Below, piece after piece: positions 8,801 to 16,197 of a stretch of 64,000 bases of DNA; positions within the stretch are counted from its first letter, which is position 1; every line of letters starts with the position of its first letter. The stretch is from positions 4,269,001 to 4,333,000 of the forward strand of contig NZ_JAPENW010000001.1 of assembly GCF_026341855.1 (NCBI RefSeq), written 5' to 3'. Origin of the DNA: Streptomyces sp. NBC_00568 (GTDB taxonomy: Bacteria; Actinomycetota; Actinomycetes; Streptomycetales; Streptomycetaceae). Made by a program: the position numbers and the translations under genes. Below the pieces are notes generated by a model. That model was not told where the DNA came from and did no database searches. It worked only from the letters and a program-made list of their open reading frames with translations.

Positions 8801-9555
8801 TCGAGGACGTCGGCTTCGCGTACGGACCGGCGGACGAGGCCGAGGAGGCGCTCAGCGCGGTGTCGTTGCGCATCCCCGCCGGGCAGACCGTGGCCTTCGT
8901 CGGGGAGACCGGCGCGGGCAAGTCGACGCTGGTGAAGCTGGTCGCGCGGTTCTACGACCCGACGGGCGGCCGGGTCACGGTCGACGGCACGGACCTGCGC
9001 GACCTCGACATCACCGCCTACCGGCACCGGCTCGGTGTCGTCCCCCAGGAGGCCTACCTCTTCCAGGGCACCGTCCGCGACGCCATCGCCTACGGCCGTC
9101 CGGGCGCCACCGACGCCGAGGTGGAGGCCGCCGCCCGCGCGGTCGGCGCCCACGACATGATCGCCACACTGGACGGCGGCTATCTCCACGAGGTCGCCGA
9201 GCGCGGCCGCAACCTCTCCGCCGGCCAGCGCCAGCTGATCGCGCTGGCCCGCGCGGAGCTGGTCGATCCGGACGTCCTGCTCCTCGACGAGGCGACGGCC
9301 GCGCTGGACCTGGCGACGGAGGCCCTGGTCAACCAGGCCACCGACCGGCTGGCGGGCCGCCGTACGACGCTGGTGGTCGCCCACCGGCTGACGACGGCCG
9401 CCCGAGCGGACCGGGTCGTGGTGATGGACCACGGCCGCGTGACCGAGGACGGCACCCACGACGAACTGCTCCGGCTCGACGGCCGCTACGCCGCGTTGTG
9501 GCGGACGTTCGTGGGCGCCCCGGAACCCGAGGAGCCGGTCAGCTCCTCTGCTTGA
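5827..9555 (+). CDS. Fused two-module ABC exporter (TMD-NBD-TMD-NBD)
   Basis: About 1,242 residues from GTG 5827, which has GGAAGG seven bases upstream; TTG 5785 or GTG 5803 in the same frame are less likely. Two complete type IV exporter halves are joined. Each has six predicted membrane segments followed by an ATPase. NBD1: Walker A GSSGSGKST near residue 369, signature LSGGQ, Walker B LLVLDD (D497-D498), H-loop IAHR. NBD2: Walker A GETGAGKST near 1026, signature LSAGQ, Walker B LLLDE (D1154-E1155), H-loop VAHR. NBD1 has Asp in place of the catalytic Glu and Glu in place of the Q-loop Gln (VPEDSFLF), while NBD2 has an altered signature. All three changes fall in the same composite ATP site, so this is an asymmetric exporter like BmrCD or TM287/288 in one chain. 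Substrate unknown. The 3' end overlaps the convergent next gene by 17 bp. Confidence 0.92.
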   Translation: MAAERGWARRLAGYAWRYPKDVVLALGSSLGGMAVMAVVPLITKVVIDDVISDHSRGMAPWAGALLGAAVLVYVLTFIRRYYGGRLALDVQHDLRTDMYGTITRLDGRRQDELSTGQVVGRATSDLQLIQGLLFMLPMTIGNILLFLISLGIMAALSLPLTLVALAVAPALWFVAKRSRSKLHPATWYAQAQAAAVAGVVDGAVSGVRVVKGFGQEDQETGKLREVGRRLFAGRLRTIRLNSKYTPALQAVPALGQVAMLALGGWLAVRGQITLGTFVAFSTYLAQLVGPVRMLAVVLTVGQQARAGAERVLELIDTEPSIKDGTKALPADAPATVEFDDVSFWYEEGRPVLDGLSFEIRPGETVAVVGSSGSGKSTVSLLMPRFYDVTHGAVLIGGHDVRELTTESLRAAIGLVPEDSFLFSDTVRANIAYGRPDATQDEIETAARAAQADRFIAELPGGYDTTVGEHGLTLSGGQRQRVALARAILTDPRLLVLDDATSAVDARVEHEIHEALKHVMEGRTTLLIAHRRSTLNLADRIAVLDGGRLADIGTHDELQSRSALYRRLLTDPDELGGVSPGHTRPAVPQEDTSVRDELDAEFDAERGVTPRLWTGDREPRDNALAGMPATPGLLAQVEALPPAVDVPDVDEARAVAAEESYGLRRLLRGFGAPLLISLALVAVDAVMTLLLPILIRHGIDQGVTRLALGAVWAAAALALVTVLVQWAAQIGETRMTGRTGERVLYALRLKIFAQLQRLGLDYYERELTGRIMTRMTTDVDALSTFLQTGLVTAFVSVVTFFGIMVALLVIDVQLALVVFVTLPPLVIGTFFFRRASVKAYELARERVSAVNADLQESVSGLRILQAFRREDASARRFAEGSDSYRRARIRGQWLISVYFPFVQLLASGAAAAVLIVGAHRIDSGTLTTGALVAYLLYIDLFFAPVQQLSQVFDGYQQATVSLGRIQELLREPTSTKAADEPLEVPSLRGEIAFEDVGFAYGPADEAEEALSAVSLRIPAGQTVAFVGETGAGKSTLVKLVARFYDPTGGRVTVDGTDLRDLDITAYRHRLGVVPQEAYLFQGTVRDAIAYGRPGATDAEVEAAARAVGAHDMIATLDGGYLHEVAERGRNLSAGQRQLIALARAELVDPDVLLLDEATAALDLATEALVNQATDRLAGRRTTLVVAHRLTTAARADRVVVMDHGRVTEDGTHDELLRLDGRYAALWRTFVGAPEPEEPVSSSA

Positions 9556-10015
9556 TGTCGGAGATCTTCTTCGTCGCCAGATCCGACTGCACCGTCAGAT
9601 AGGTGTACGTCGGATGCCGGTCGGAGCCCCAGGTCAGCCGGACCGTCGACCACGTGTGCCCGGCGCCGCTGTCGCCCGCTGTCACCTTCCAGGCGCGCGG
9701 CACGTCCTGGGCGCGCAGCACCCCGTCGGCGTGCCGGCGGTTCTCCCAGGTCGTCAGGCGGGAGCGGAGCCCCGAGGTCAGGTAGAAGGACCGCAGTTGG
9801 GTGCTGAGGCGGCCCGAGCCGGAGTCGGTCACGGCGTCGATGTAGGAGCCGTAGAAGTCGGCCACGCGGTCGTAGGCGGGGCCGTTGCTCCCGCTGCGGG
9901 CGGGCGGCGGGGCGGTGGAACGCGCGACGGCCGGTACGGAGGCACCGGCGGTGATCAGAAGGGCCGCGGCGACGAGTGCGCGGCCGGTCGTGCGGGAGGG
10001 CTTGATGCCGGACAT
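9539..10015 (-). CDS. Small secreted protein of unknown function
   Basis: A 158-residue protein that I do not recognise. Residues 1-32 are a Sec signal peptide (TTGRALVAAALLITAGASVPAVARS). The mature part has a helical segment (YDRVADFYGSYIDAVTD...LSTQLRSFYLTSGLRSRLTTWENRRHADGVLRAQD) and a beta-rich C-terminal half (WKVTAGDSGAGHTWSTVRLTW...TYTYLTVQSDLATKKISDI) that looks like a small alpha+beta fold of NTF2 or DUF3828 character; that comparison is a guess. No cysteines. The last 17 bases overlap the 3' end of the convergent ABC exporter gene. The leader upstream contains a U-rich intrinsic terminator-like hairpin (10074-10110). Confidence 0.75.
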   Translation of the reverse strand: MSGIKPSRTTGRALVAAALLITAGASVPAVARSTAPPPARSGSNGPAYDRVADFYGSYIDAVTDSGSGRLSTQLRSFYLTSGLRSRLTTWENRRHADGVLRAQDVPRAWKVTAGDSGAGHTWSTVRLTWGSDRHPTYTYLTVQSDLATKKISDIKQRS

Positions 10016-10073
10016 GAACTACCGCCTTTCGTTTTCTGATCAGTTGGACCCCGGGTAAACGGGCACGGTTGCC

Positions 10074-10110
10074 CTGAAAAAGGAAAAAACCTCGCATGGG
10101 TGAAGCGAGG
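10074..10110 (-). promoter_or_regulatory. U-tract intrinsic terminator or attenuator in the leader of the 9539-10015 gene
   Basis: Read on the minus strand, CCTCGC, a 9-nt loop and GCGAGG (10110-10090) are followed at once by TTTTTTCCTTTTTC. This is a textbook rho-independent terminator, rare in Streptomyces. It lies about 60 bases upstream of the minus-strand secreted-protein gene, with no minus-strand gene feeding into it. It should therefore act as an attenuator in that gene's leader or as the 3' end of a small RNA. Confidence 0.5.
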
Positions 10111-10200
10111 ATCGACATCGGCGTCCCCGCGGTGCGCAACCATCCGCCGTACGTCCTGCGTCCGTACACCAGTACGCTGATTGCTGCGGGAGGGACGACA

Positions 10201-10590
10201 GTGGACAGTGGTGCGATACGCCGACGGCTGGCGCTCGGCGTGGCCGTGCTGACCGCGTCCGGGCTGCTCGCGCTCGTGAGCCCCGGGAGCGCCCAGGCCG
10301 CCGCCTCCTCCTGCTCGGGCCGCAAGGTCCGCACACTGCCCTTCACGACCGGTTCCGTGCACGTGTACAAGCGCGGCGGCTATGTCTGCGCCGTGACCTT
10401 CCCCAAGGCGCACGGCTCCCGCAAGCGGATGTCCGTCAGCGTGCAGGCGCGCGGCGGCCGGCCGGTGATCGACTCGGGGCACTTCGCGCATCACGCGGGC
10501 CCGGTGACCGTGCACGCGGGCCACCGTTGCGTCCGGATCAAGGGCTCGGTCGGCTCGGGCTCGATGAGCTCCGGCTGGATCCTCTGCTGA
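10201..10590 (+). CDS. Small secreted cysteine-containing protein, unknown function
   Basis: A 129-residue protein from GTG 10201, preceded by GGGAGGGA five bases upstream; an in-frame start at 10096 lacks a ribosome site. A twin-Arg/Lys-poor Sec signal peptide runs to about residue 36 (ALGVAVLTASGLLALVSPGSAQAA). The mature protein of roughly 93 residues has four cysteines (SSCSGRK, YVCAVTF, HRCVRIK and the C-terminal WILC), consistent with two disulfides, and is strongly basic with many His, Lys and Arg. The arrangement suggests a compact beta-rich secreted domain. I do not recognise the family. It is divergent from the 9539-10015 gene and probably monocistronic. Confidence 0.75.
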   Translation: MDSGAIRRRLALGVAVLTASGLLALVSPGSAQAAASSCSGRKVRTLPFTTGSVHVYKRGGYVCAVTFPKAHGSRKRMSVSVQARGGRPVIDSGHFAHHAGPVTVHAGHRCVRIKGSVGSGSMSSGWILC

Positions 10591-10753
10591 GCCGTACCGC
10601 CCCGGAAACCCTCACGTCCCGACGCCGCCGGCCGGCCCGGCATTCTCCGCCGCTTCACCGAAAGTCCACAGCGTTGGCCCAAGAACCCCTGGTGTCACGG
10701 GAGTTGCTCCGCTAGGTTCCGGCGGACATCTGCGTATTCCCAGGGGAGGGTGC

Positions 10754-12211
10754 ATGCGCAAGGCGCTCAGATGGCTGCTGGCGCTCACCGTGCTCATAGG
10801 CACGATGAGCACGGCCGGGGCGGCCACCGCCGCCCAGCCGGAGGCCACCGCCACGACCGGTACGACCGGTACGACCGACGAGGACATCCTGGACCGGCTT
10901 CTCGCGATCCCGGGCATGAGCCTGATCCAGGAGAAGCCGTACACCGGCTACCGGTTCTTCGTCCTGAACTACACCCAGCCGATCGACCACCGGCACCCGT
11001 CCAAGGGCACGTTCCAGCAGCGCATCACGGTGCTGCACAAGGACACCGCGCGCCCGACGGTCTTCTACACGGGCGGCTACAACGTCTCCACCACCCCGAG
11101 CCGGCGCGAGCCGACCCAGATCGTGGACGGCAACCAGGTCTCGATGGAGTACCGCTTCTTCACGCCGTCCCGGCCCGACCCGGCCGACTGGTCCAAGCTC
11201 GACATCTGGCAGGCGGCCAGCGACCAGCACCGCATCTTCCAGGCCCTGAAGCCGCTCTACGGCAAGAAGTGGATCTCCACCGGCGGCTCCAAGGGCGGCA
11301 TGACCGCCACGTACTACGAGCGCTTCTACCCGCGCGACATGGACGGAGTCGTCGCCTACGTCGCGCCCAACGACGTCGTCAACGACGAGGACTCGGCGTA
11401 CGACCGCTTCTTCGCGGGTGTCGGCACCAAGGAGTGCCGCGACAAGCTGAACGCCGTGCAGCGCGAGGCCCTGGTGCGCCGGGAGCCGCTGGAGAAGAAG
11501 TACGCGGCGTACGCCGCCGAGAACGGCTACACCTTCACCACCGTCGGCAGCCTCGACAAGGCGTACGAGGCGGTCGTCCTCGACTACGTGTGGGGCTTCT
11601 GGCAGTACAGCCTGCTGGCGGACTGCGAAGCGATCCCGGCGGACGCCAAGTCCGCCACCGACGACGAGATCTGGACCTCCGTCGACACGATCTCCGGCTT
11701 CTCCTTCTACACCGACCAGGGGCTCGAGCCGTACACCCCGTACTACTACCAGGCGGGCACCCAGCTGGGCGCGCCGACGATCCACTTCCCGCACATCGAG
11801 AAGAAGTACCTCCGCTACGGCTACCAGCCCCCGCGGAACTTCGTGCCGCGCTCCATCCCGATGACGTTCCGGCCGTCGGCGATGCGTGACGTGGACGGCT
11901 GGGTCCGCCACCACGCGCACCACATGCTGTTCGTCTACGGCCAGAACGACCCGTGGGGCGCCGAGCGCTTCCGCCTCGGCTCCGGGGCGCGCGACGCGTA
12001 CGTTTTCACGGCGCCGGGCCTGAACCACGGCGCCAATGTCGCGGGGCTCGTCGCCGACCAGAAGGCGCTCGCCACCGCCCGCATCCTCGCGTGGGCGGGT
12101 GTCGCCTCCGCGACGGTCCAGGCGAACCCGTCGGCGGCCAGGCCGCTCGCGGCGTTCGACGCGAAGCTGGACCGGCGTGACGTCGAACGCGACATGACGC
12201 TGCGTCCGTAG
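10754..12211 (+). CDS. Secreted tripeptidyl aminopeptidase, peptidase family S37 (PS-10)
   Basis: A 485-residue protein from ATG 10754; GGGGAGGG lies four bases upstream. Residues 1-28 are a signal peptide and a Thr-rich propeptide-like stretch follows. The alpha/beta-hydrolase nucleophile is S179 in GGSKGGMT, with Asp in YGQNDPWG and His in PGLNHGANV near the C-terminus. The conserved start of the domain (YTGYRFFVLNYTQPIDHRHP) and the FYTGGYNV oxyanion segment match Streptomyces PS-10/S37 tripeptidyl aminopeptidases. These release tripeptides from free N-termini of extracellular proteins and help trim secreted transglutaminase and protease products. The domain appears complete. It is likely monocistronic, with the next gene convergent 25 bases away. 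Confidence 0.9.
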   Translation: MRKALRWLLALTVLIGTMSTAGAATAAQPEATATTGTTGTTDEDILDRLLAIPGMSLIQEKPYTGYRFFVLNYTQPIDHRHPSKGTFQQRITVLHKDTARPTVFYTGGYNVSTTPSRREPTQIVDGNQVSMEYRFFTPSRPDPADWSKLDIWQAASDQHRIFQALKPLYGKKWISTGGSKGGMTATYYERFYPRDMDGVVAYVAPNDVVNDEDSAYDRFFAGVGTKECRDKLNAVQREALVRREPLEKKYAAYAAENGYTFTTVGSLDKAYEAVVLDYVWGFWQYSLLADCEAIPADAKSATDDEIWTSVDTISGFSFYTDQGLEPYTPYYYQAGTQLGAPTIHFPHIEKKYLRYGYQPPRNFVPRSIPMTFRPSAMRDVDGWVRHHAHHMLFVYGQNDPWGAERFRLGSGARDAYVFTAPGLNHGANVAGLVADQKALATARILAWAGVASATVQANPSAARPLAAFDAKLDRRDVERDMTLRP

Positions 12212-12236
12212 CGTCCCGGCTGCGCCCGCCCCCGGT

Positions 12237-12866
12237 TCACAGCGGGCGGGCGCAGCCCACCGGCCTGGTACCGCCGAGTTCGACGTAGAGCTCCGTGGTG
12301 GACGGGCAGTCGGAGCGGGCCGTGACCGCCGACGTCACCTTGTACTCCGGGCGCTTCTCGCCGGTGCCGTCGCACGCCGTCTCGCGGACCTGCCCGCGGC
12401 CCGCGCCGTGGACACAGTCGCCGACGACGGTGCGGGGACCTCCGCCGCCGCCCGGGTCGCCGGGGTGCGGGGGTTCGAGCTTGCGCATGCAGGCGTAACC
12501 CCGCGGGACGGCGCCGTCGCCGTCCTCGTCGGAGGCGGGCCCGGACTCGCTGATGTGCAGGACGAAGTCCGTGATCGCCGGGCAGGACGGGCCGTCCGCG
12601 ACCTTGCCGTCGTAGCGGGCGATCACCCGGGCGGCGGCCCGTTCGCTGGTGCAGGACACCTCCGTGAAGCTGACCGTGCCGAAGGAGCTGCACTCGTCGC
12701 GGGCGAGGAAGACCGATCCATAACCGGAGGGGCGCGTCGAGGCCGGTGCCGGGCCGGGTCCGGCGCCCGAGCCGGACCAGCGGTCGCAGCCCGCGAGGGC
12801 GGCCGAGGCCAGCAGCAGGGCGCACACCATTCCCCCGGAACGCCGACACACCGAGCTGGCCCGCAT
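12237..12866 (-). CDS. Lipoprotein with duplicated cysteine-containing domain, unknown function
   Basis: 209 residues from ATG 12866, which has a GGGGGGAAG ribosome site; the open frame upstream to 12923 lacks one. A lipoprotein signal ends in LASAALAGC. The mature part contains two diverged copies of one unit: VSCTSERAAARVIARYDG...SCPAITDFVLHISESG and TACDGTGEKRPEYKVTSAV...DCPSTTELYVELGG. They are linked by a Gly/Pro-rich spacer. Each unit holds paired Cys and ends in a short beta strand, so each is probably a disulfide-stabilised domain. A similar duplicated layout occurs in other actinobacterial LppU/SCO3897-type lipoproteins; that match is from memory only. It lies 110 bp from the start-distal end of the GH3 gene on the same strand. 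Confidence 0.7.
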   Translation of the reverse strand: MRASSVCRRSGGMVCALLLASAALAGCDRWSGSGAGPGPAPASTRPSGYGSVFLARDECSSFGTVSFTEVSCTSERAAARVIARYDGKVADGPSCPAITDFVLHISESGPASDEDGDGAVPRGYACMRKLEPPHPGDPGGGGGPRTVVGDCVHGAGRGQVRETACDGTGEKRPEYKVTSAVTARSDCPSTTELYVELGGTRPVGCARPL

Positions 12867-12975
12867 GGCTTCCCCCCAACCCCCGGCCAGCGTGACCCGC
12901 CGAGGCGGGCACACGCCAGACACGCGGCTTCCTTTGGCTCACTTGGGGGTGGAGCGCCGGGTGGGCTGCGTACGG

Positions 12976-14844
12976 CTAGTACGTCAAGCCGTACCCGATC
13001 GGATACAGCACCTGCGCCGGGTCGTCCGCCCGCTGCACCGGAACCGGCAGCTTGCCCCGCGGTTCCACCCGGCCGGCGATCACCCGGGCGGCGGCGCGCA
13101 GTTCGACGTCGGTCCAGGAGTAGGCGGCCAGACAGGCACCGACGCCGGGGAGCTGGGCGACGTCGTACGGGTTGCGGATGGCGACGGCGATCACCGGGAC
13201 ACCCGTGGCGAGGAGGCCCTCGACCAGGGTCTTCTGGGACCCGGTCGCCGTGACGTTGTACGTCCCGACGACCACCGCGTCCACGTCGGCCGCCGCCGCG
13301 ACGGCCTTGGCGATCGTCGCCGCCGAGGGTGCCGTACCCGTGGACAGGGCCGTCGCCGTGAAGCCCAGTTCGGTCAGCGCACCGGCGAGAACGGCGGTGG
13401 GCGGCCCGTCGGACAGCGAGGGGGAGGCGGGATCGGCGCCCACCACCAGCACCTTCGGGGTGCGCCGCCGGGACAGCGGGAGCAGCCCCTCCTTGTTGAC
13501 CAGCAATGTGGTGGTGCGCTCGGCGATCCGGTCGGCCGCCCGGAGGTGTGCCGGGGTGCCGACCACGCGGTCGACGGCCGCGTCCCGGACGTACGGGTCG
13601 GTCAGCAGCCCGAGCTTCGACTTGAGCCGCAGGACGCGCAGGATCGACTCGTCGAGACGGGCCTCGGTCAGCTCGCCGCCGCGTACGGCGTTGAGCACCG
13701 CGTTCCACGCGACGTTCAGGTCGGGCGGGTTGAGGAGCTGGTCGACACCGGCCTTGAGGGCGAGGACGGGGACGCGGTCGTCGCCGTACTTCGTGCGGAC
13801 GCCCTCCATGCCCAGCGAGTCCGTCACCACGACGCCGTCGTAGCCGAGTTCCCCGCGCAGGATGCCGGTGAGGATCGGGTGCGAGAGGGTCGCGGGGTCG
13901 CCGGCCGGGTCGAGCGCCGGGACCATGATGTGCGCGGTCATGATCGAGTCGATGCCGGCGCGGATCGCCGCCCGGAAGGGCACCGCGTCGAGGGTCGACC
14001 ACAGGTCGCGGCTGTGGGTGATGACGGGGAAGCCGAAGTGGCTGTCGACGGCGGTGTCGCCGTGGCCGGGGAAGTGCTTGGCCGTGGCCGCGACGCCCGA
14101 GCCCTGGTAGCCCTTCACCTCGGCCGCCACCAGGCCCGCCACCGCTTCCGGGTCGGCACCGAAGGAGCGGACACCGATCACCGGGTTGGCCGGGTTGACG
14201 TTCACGTCGGCGACGGGGGAGTAGTCCTGGCGGATGCCGAGCGCGCGCAGTTCGGCCCCGCCGATGCGGCCCACCTCCCGGGCGTCGGCCCGCGAGCCGC
14301 CCGCGCCCAGCGCCATGGCGCCCGGGAGCAGCGTCGCGGGCTTGCCCACCCGAGCCACTATCCCGTGTTCCTGGTCGGTGGAGATGAGCAGGGGCAGTCC
14401 GCGCGGCTGCTCCAGCGAAGCCCGCTGGATCCCGTTCGACAGCGCGGCGATCTGATGCGGATCGCGGGTGTTGTGCGCCCAGGCGAAGTAGATGATCCCG
14501 CCGACGCGGTACTTGGCGATCAGCTCGGCGGCCGTGCGGACGCCGATCTCCTTGAGGTTGGCGTCGATGTCGGCCTGGTCGGGCGCGGTGGCCGAATGGC
14601 CGTACACCCGCATCACGAACAGCTGGCCGACCTTCTCCTCCAGGGTCATACGGGAGATGAGGGCGCGCAGTGCCTTGTCGCCGTGCGGGCCGGCTTCGGC
14701 CGCGTGGGCGTGGGGGCCCGCGGCCAGCGCGGCGGTGACGCCCGCGGTGGCGGCGAGAACCGTACGCCGGGAGGGTCTTGACGGTCTGTCCGGCTCGGTC
14801 GGCCCGGACGGTCTTGCGGTGCTTCCCGTGCTGGAGTCGCGCAC
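12976..14844 (-). CDS. Tat-exported glycoside hydrolase family 3, NagZ-type beta-N-acetylhexosaminidase
   Basis: 622 residues from GTG 14844, preceded by GGAAGGAG; the frame is open much further upstream but without protein character. A twin-arginine signal is present (PSRRTVLAATAGVTAALAAG). The GH3 barrel contains the NagZ signature KHFPGHGDT, whose His/Asp pair acts as general acid/base in GH3 N-acetylglucosaminidases, and VVTDSLGMEGV with the Asp nucleophile. A C-terminal alpha/beta sandwich follows (KVLVVGADPAS...VPVIAVAIRNPYD), as in the two-domain enzymes of Gram-positive bacteria. Expected role: removal of N-acetylglucosamine from muropeptides or chitin oligosaccharides outside the cell. 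The promoter region carries an inverted repeat and a good -35/-10 pair. Confidence 0.9.
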   Translation of the reverse strand: MRDSSTGSTARPSGPTEPDRPSRPSRRTVLAATAGVTAALAAGPHAHAAEAGPHGDKALRALISRMTLEEKVGQLFVMRVYGHSATAPDQADIDANLKEIGVRTAAELIAKYRVGGIIYFAWAHNTRDPHQIAALSNGIQRASLEQPRGLPLLISTDQEHGIVARVGKPATLLPGAMALGAGGSRADAREVGRIGGAELRALGIRQDYSPVADVNVNPANPVIGVRSFGADPEAVAGLVAAEVKGYQGSGVAATAKHFPGHGDTAVDSHFGFPVITHSRDLWSTLDAVPFRAAIRAGIDSIMTAHIMVPALDPAGDPATLSHPILTGILRGELGYDGVVVTDSLGMEGVRTKYGDDRVPVLALKAGVDQLLNPPDLNVAWNAVLNAVRGGELTEARLDESILRVLRLKSKLGLLTDPYVRDAAVDRVVGTPAHLRAADRIAERTTTLLVNKEGLLPLSRRRTPKVLVVGADPASPSLSDGPPTAVLAGALTELGFTATALSTGTAPSAATIAKAVAAAADVDAVVVGTYNVTATGSQKTLVEGLLATGVPVIAVAIRNPYDVAQLPGVGACLAAYSWTDVELRAAARVIAGRVEPRGKLPVPVQRADDPAQVLYPIGYGLTY

Positions 14845-15169
14845 AAGCGCTCCTTCCCTCGTGAAGGAAACTTCCGAGGAGTCACGAATATCCGGGAAGT
14901 TTCTTCCAGTCAAGGGTGTGCACAGTATCCGGGAAGGGGCCGTCACCGGCGCAGTTGGAGGGGGGCGCGCCGGTGACGGCGTACTGCCGGCCGCAGGCGG
15001 CGGAGAGGGTTGGTCAGCGATCGCAGCCAGCAGCGAAGCCGACACCGCACTGCGGTGACTCATCCGGCAGCATGCGGATGGGACGAAGCGGGAGCGGCCC
15101 GGGTTCCCCGGATTCGGGGGATCGCCGCAAGTCGGTAAGGCTGGGGTGGATGAGGACGGTGGGTCCCTC
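14845..15169 (-). promoter_or_regulatory. Promoter region of the GH3 gene with inverted and direct repeats
   Basis: On the minus strand TTGACT (14913-14908) and TATTCG (14890-14885) are separated by 17 bp and form a plausible housekeeping promoter. An inverted repeat, GAAACTTCC (14867-14875) and GGAAGTTTC (14895-14903), overlaps the promoter and leader. CTTCCCGGATA is repeated directly at 14899-14889 and 14936-14926. The rest of this 325-bp gap, towards the convergent-end side of the LysR gene, shows nothing I can name. Confidence 0.5.
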
Positions 15170-16081
15170 TCAACCGCGCGCCGACACCGCCGGCCAGTGC
15201 GACCGGAGGGTGCGGACCGTCTCGGCGATGGCCGGCCGGCGCGCCGCCCCGGAGCGCCACAGCGCGTACAGACGGCGGACGGGCAGGGGATCGAGCGGCA
15301 CCTCCACGACCCCGGCGGGCAGGGGGCCCCGGCCGAGGCGGGGGATGAGGGCGACGCCGAGGCCGGCGGCGACGAGGGCGACGAGGGTCGGGTTCTCCTC
15401 GGCTTGGTGGGCGATGTCCGGCTCGTGGCCCGCCTCGCGCAGGGTGCGGACCAGCCAGTCGTGGCAGACCCGCCCCGGCGGCTGGCAGATCCACCGCTCA
15501 CCGCCCAGCTCCTCCCGCCGTACGGAGGACCGCCCGGCGAACGGGTGCCCGGCGGGTACGAGCAGATCGCAGAGGTCGTCCCCGATCACCGCCTGCTCCA
15601 CCCCCGGCGGGGCGGGCAGCGGGGCGATGTCCCAGTCGTGCGCGACGGCCATGTCGACCGCGCCCTTGGCGACCAGGTCGACGGACAGATGCGGGTCGAT
15701 CTCCGTCAGGCGGGTGTCCAGGGCCGGGTGCCGCACGGCCAGATCGGCCAGGACGGCCGGCATCAGACCGCGCGCCGCCGAGGCGAACGCGGCCACTGTC
15801 AGCCGCCCCGCCGGCATCCCCCGGCGCTCTTCCAGCTCGGTCTCCGCCCGCTCCACGATCGCCAGCAACTCCTGTGCCGTGGTGGCGAGTTGTTCGGCCT
15901 GCTCGGTGAGCCGGACACCGCGTCCGCGCCGTTCCAGCAGGACGGTCCGGGTCTCCCGCTCCAGTTTCGCGATCTGCTGGGACACGGCGGACGGGGTGTA
16001 ACCGAGCGCGGCCGCGGCGGCGCCGACCGTGCCGTGCACCGAGACGGCGTGCAGGGCGCGCAGACGCTGGAGATCGAGCAT
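15170..16081 (-). CDS. LysR-family transcriptional regulator
   Basis: 303 residues from ATG 16081, which has AGGGAGG a few bases upstream; an ATG ten codons earlier (16111) is less likely. The N-terminal winged helix-turn-helix is typical: LQRLRALHAVSVHGTVGAAAAALGY then TPSAVSQQIAKLE. It is followed by the linker helix and a substrate-binding domain of two alpha/beta lobes (residues about 90-300), with a PRLG motif near the end. It is transcribed divergently from an EamA exporter and an EPSP synthase gene. LysR proteins usually control the divergent unit, so it should regulate these from the palindromes at 16118-16137. Co-inducer unknown. Confidence 0.92.
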   Translation of the reverse strand: MLDLQRLRALHAVSVHGTVGAAAAALGYTPSAVSQQIAKLERETRTVLLERRGRGVRLTEQAEQLATTAQELLAIVERAETELEERRGMPAGRLTVAAFASAARGLMPAVLADLAVRHPALDTRLTEIDPHLSVDLVAKGAVDMAVAHDWDIAPLPAPPGVEQAVIGDDLCDLLVPAGHPFAGRSSVRREELGGERWICQPPGRVCHDWLVRTLREAGHEPDIAHQAEENPTLVALVAAGLGVALIPRLGRGPLPAGVVEVPLDPLPVRRLYALWRSGAARRPAIAETVRTLRSHWPAVSARG

Positions 16082-16117
16082 GGGGGCCTCCCTGGTCGCG
16101 GCATCGCTCACCTCCCA

Positions 16118-16137
16118 GCTTACGTAAGCACTGCTTC
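16118..16137. promoter_or_regulatory. Candidate LysR operator
   Basis: GCTTACGTAAGC (16118-16129) is a perfect 12-bp palindrome. It overlaps a second dyad, AAGCA-C-TGCTT (16127-16137). Both lie in the 116-bp gap between the divergent LysR and EamA start codons, where LysR dimers bind. Confidence 0.6.
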
Positions 16138-16197
16138 ATCCATCCATGCAGATATTCGCGCTGGTGCTACACGGTGGTGCCGTCCGATGCTCGACAC

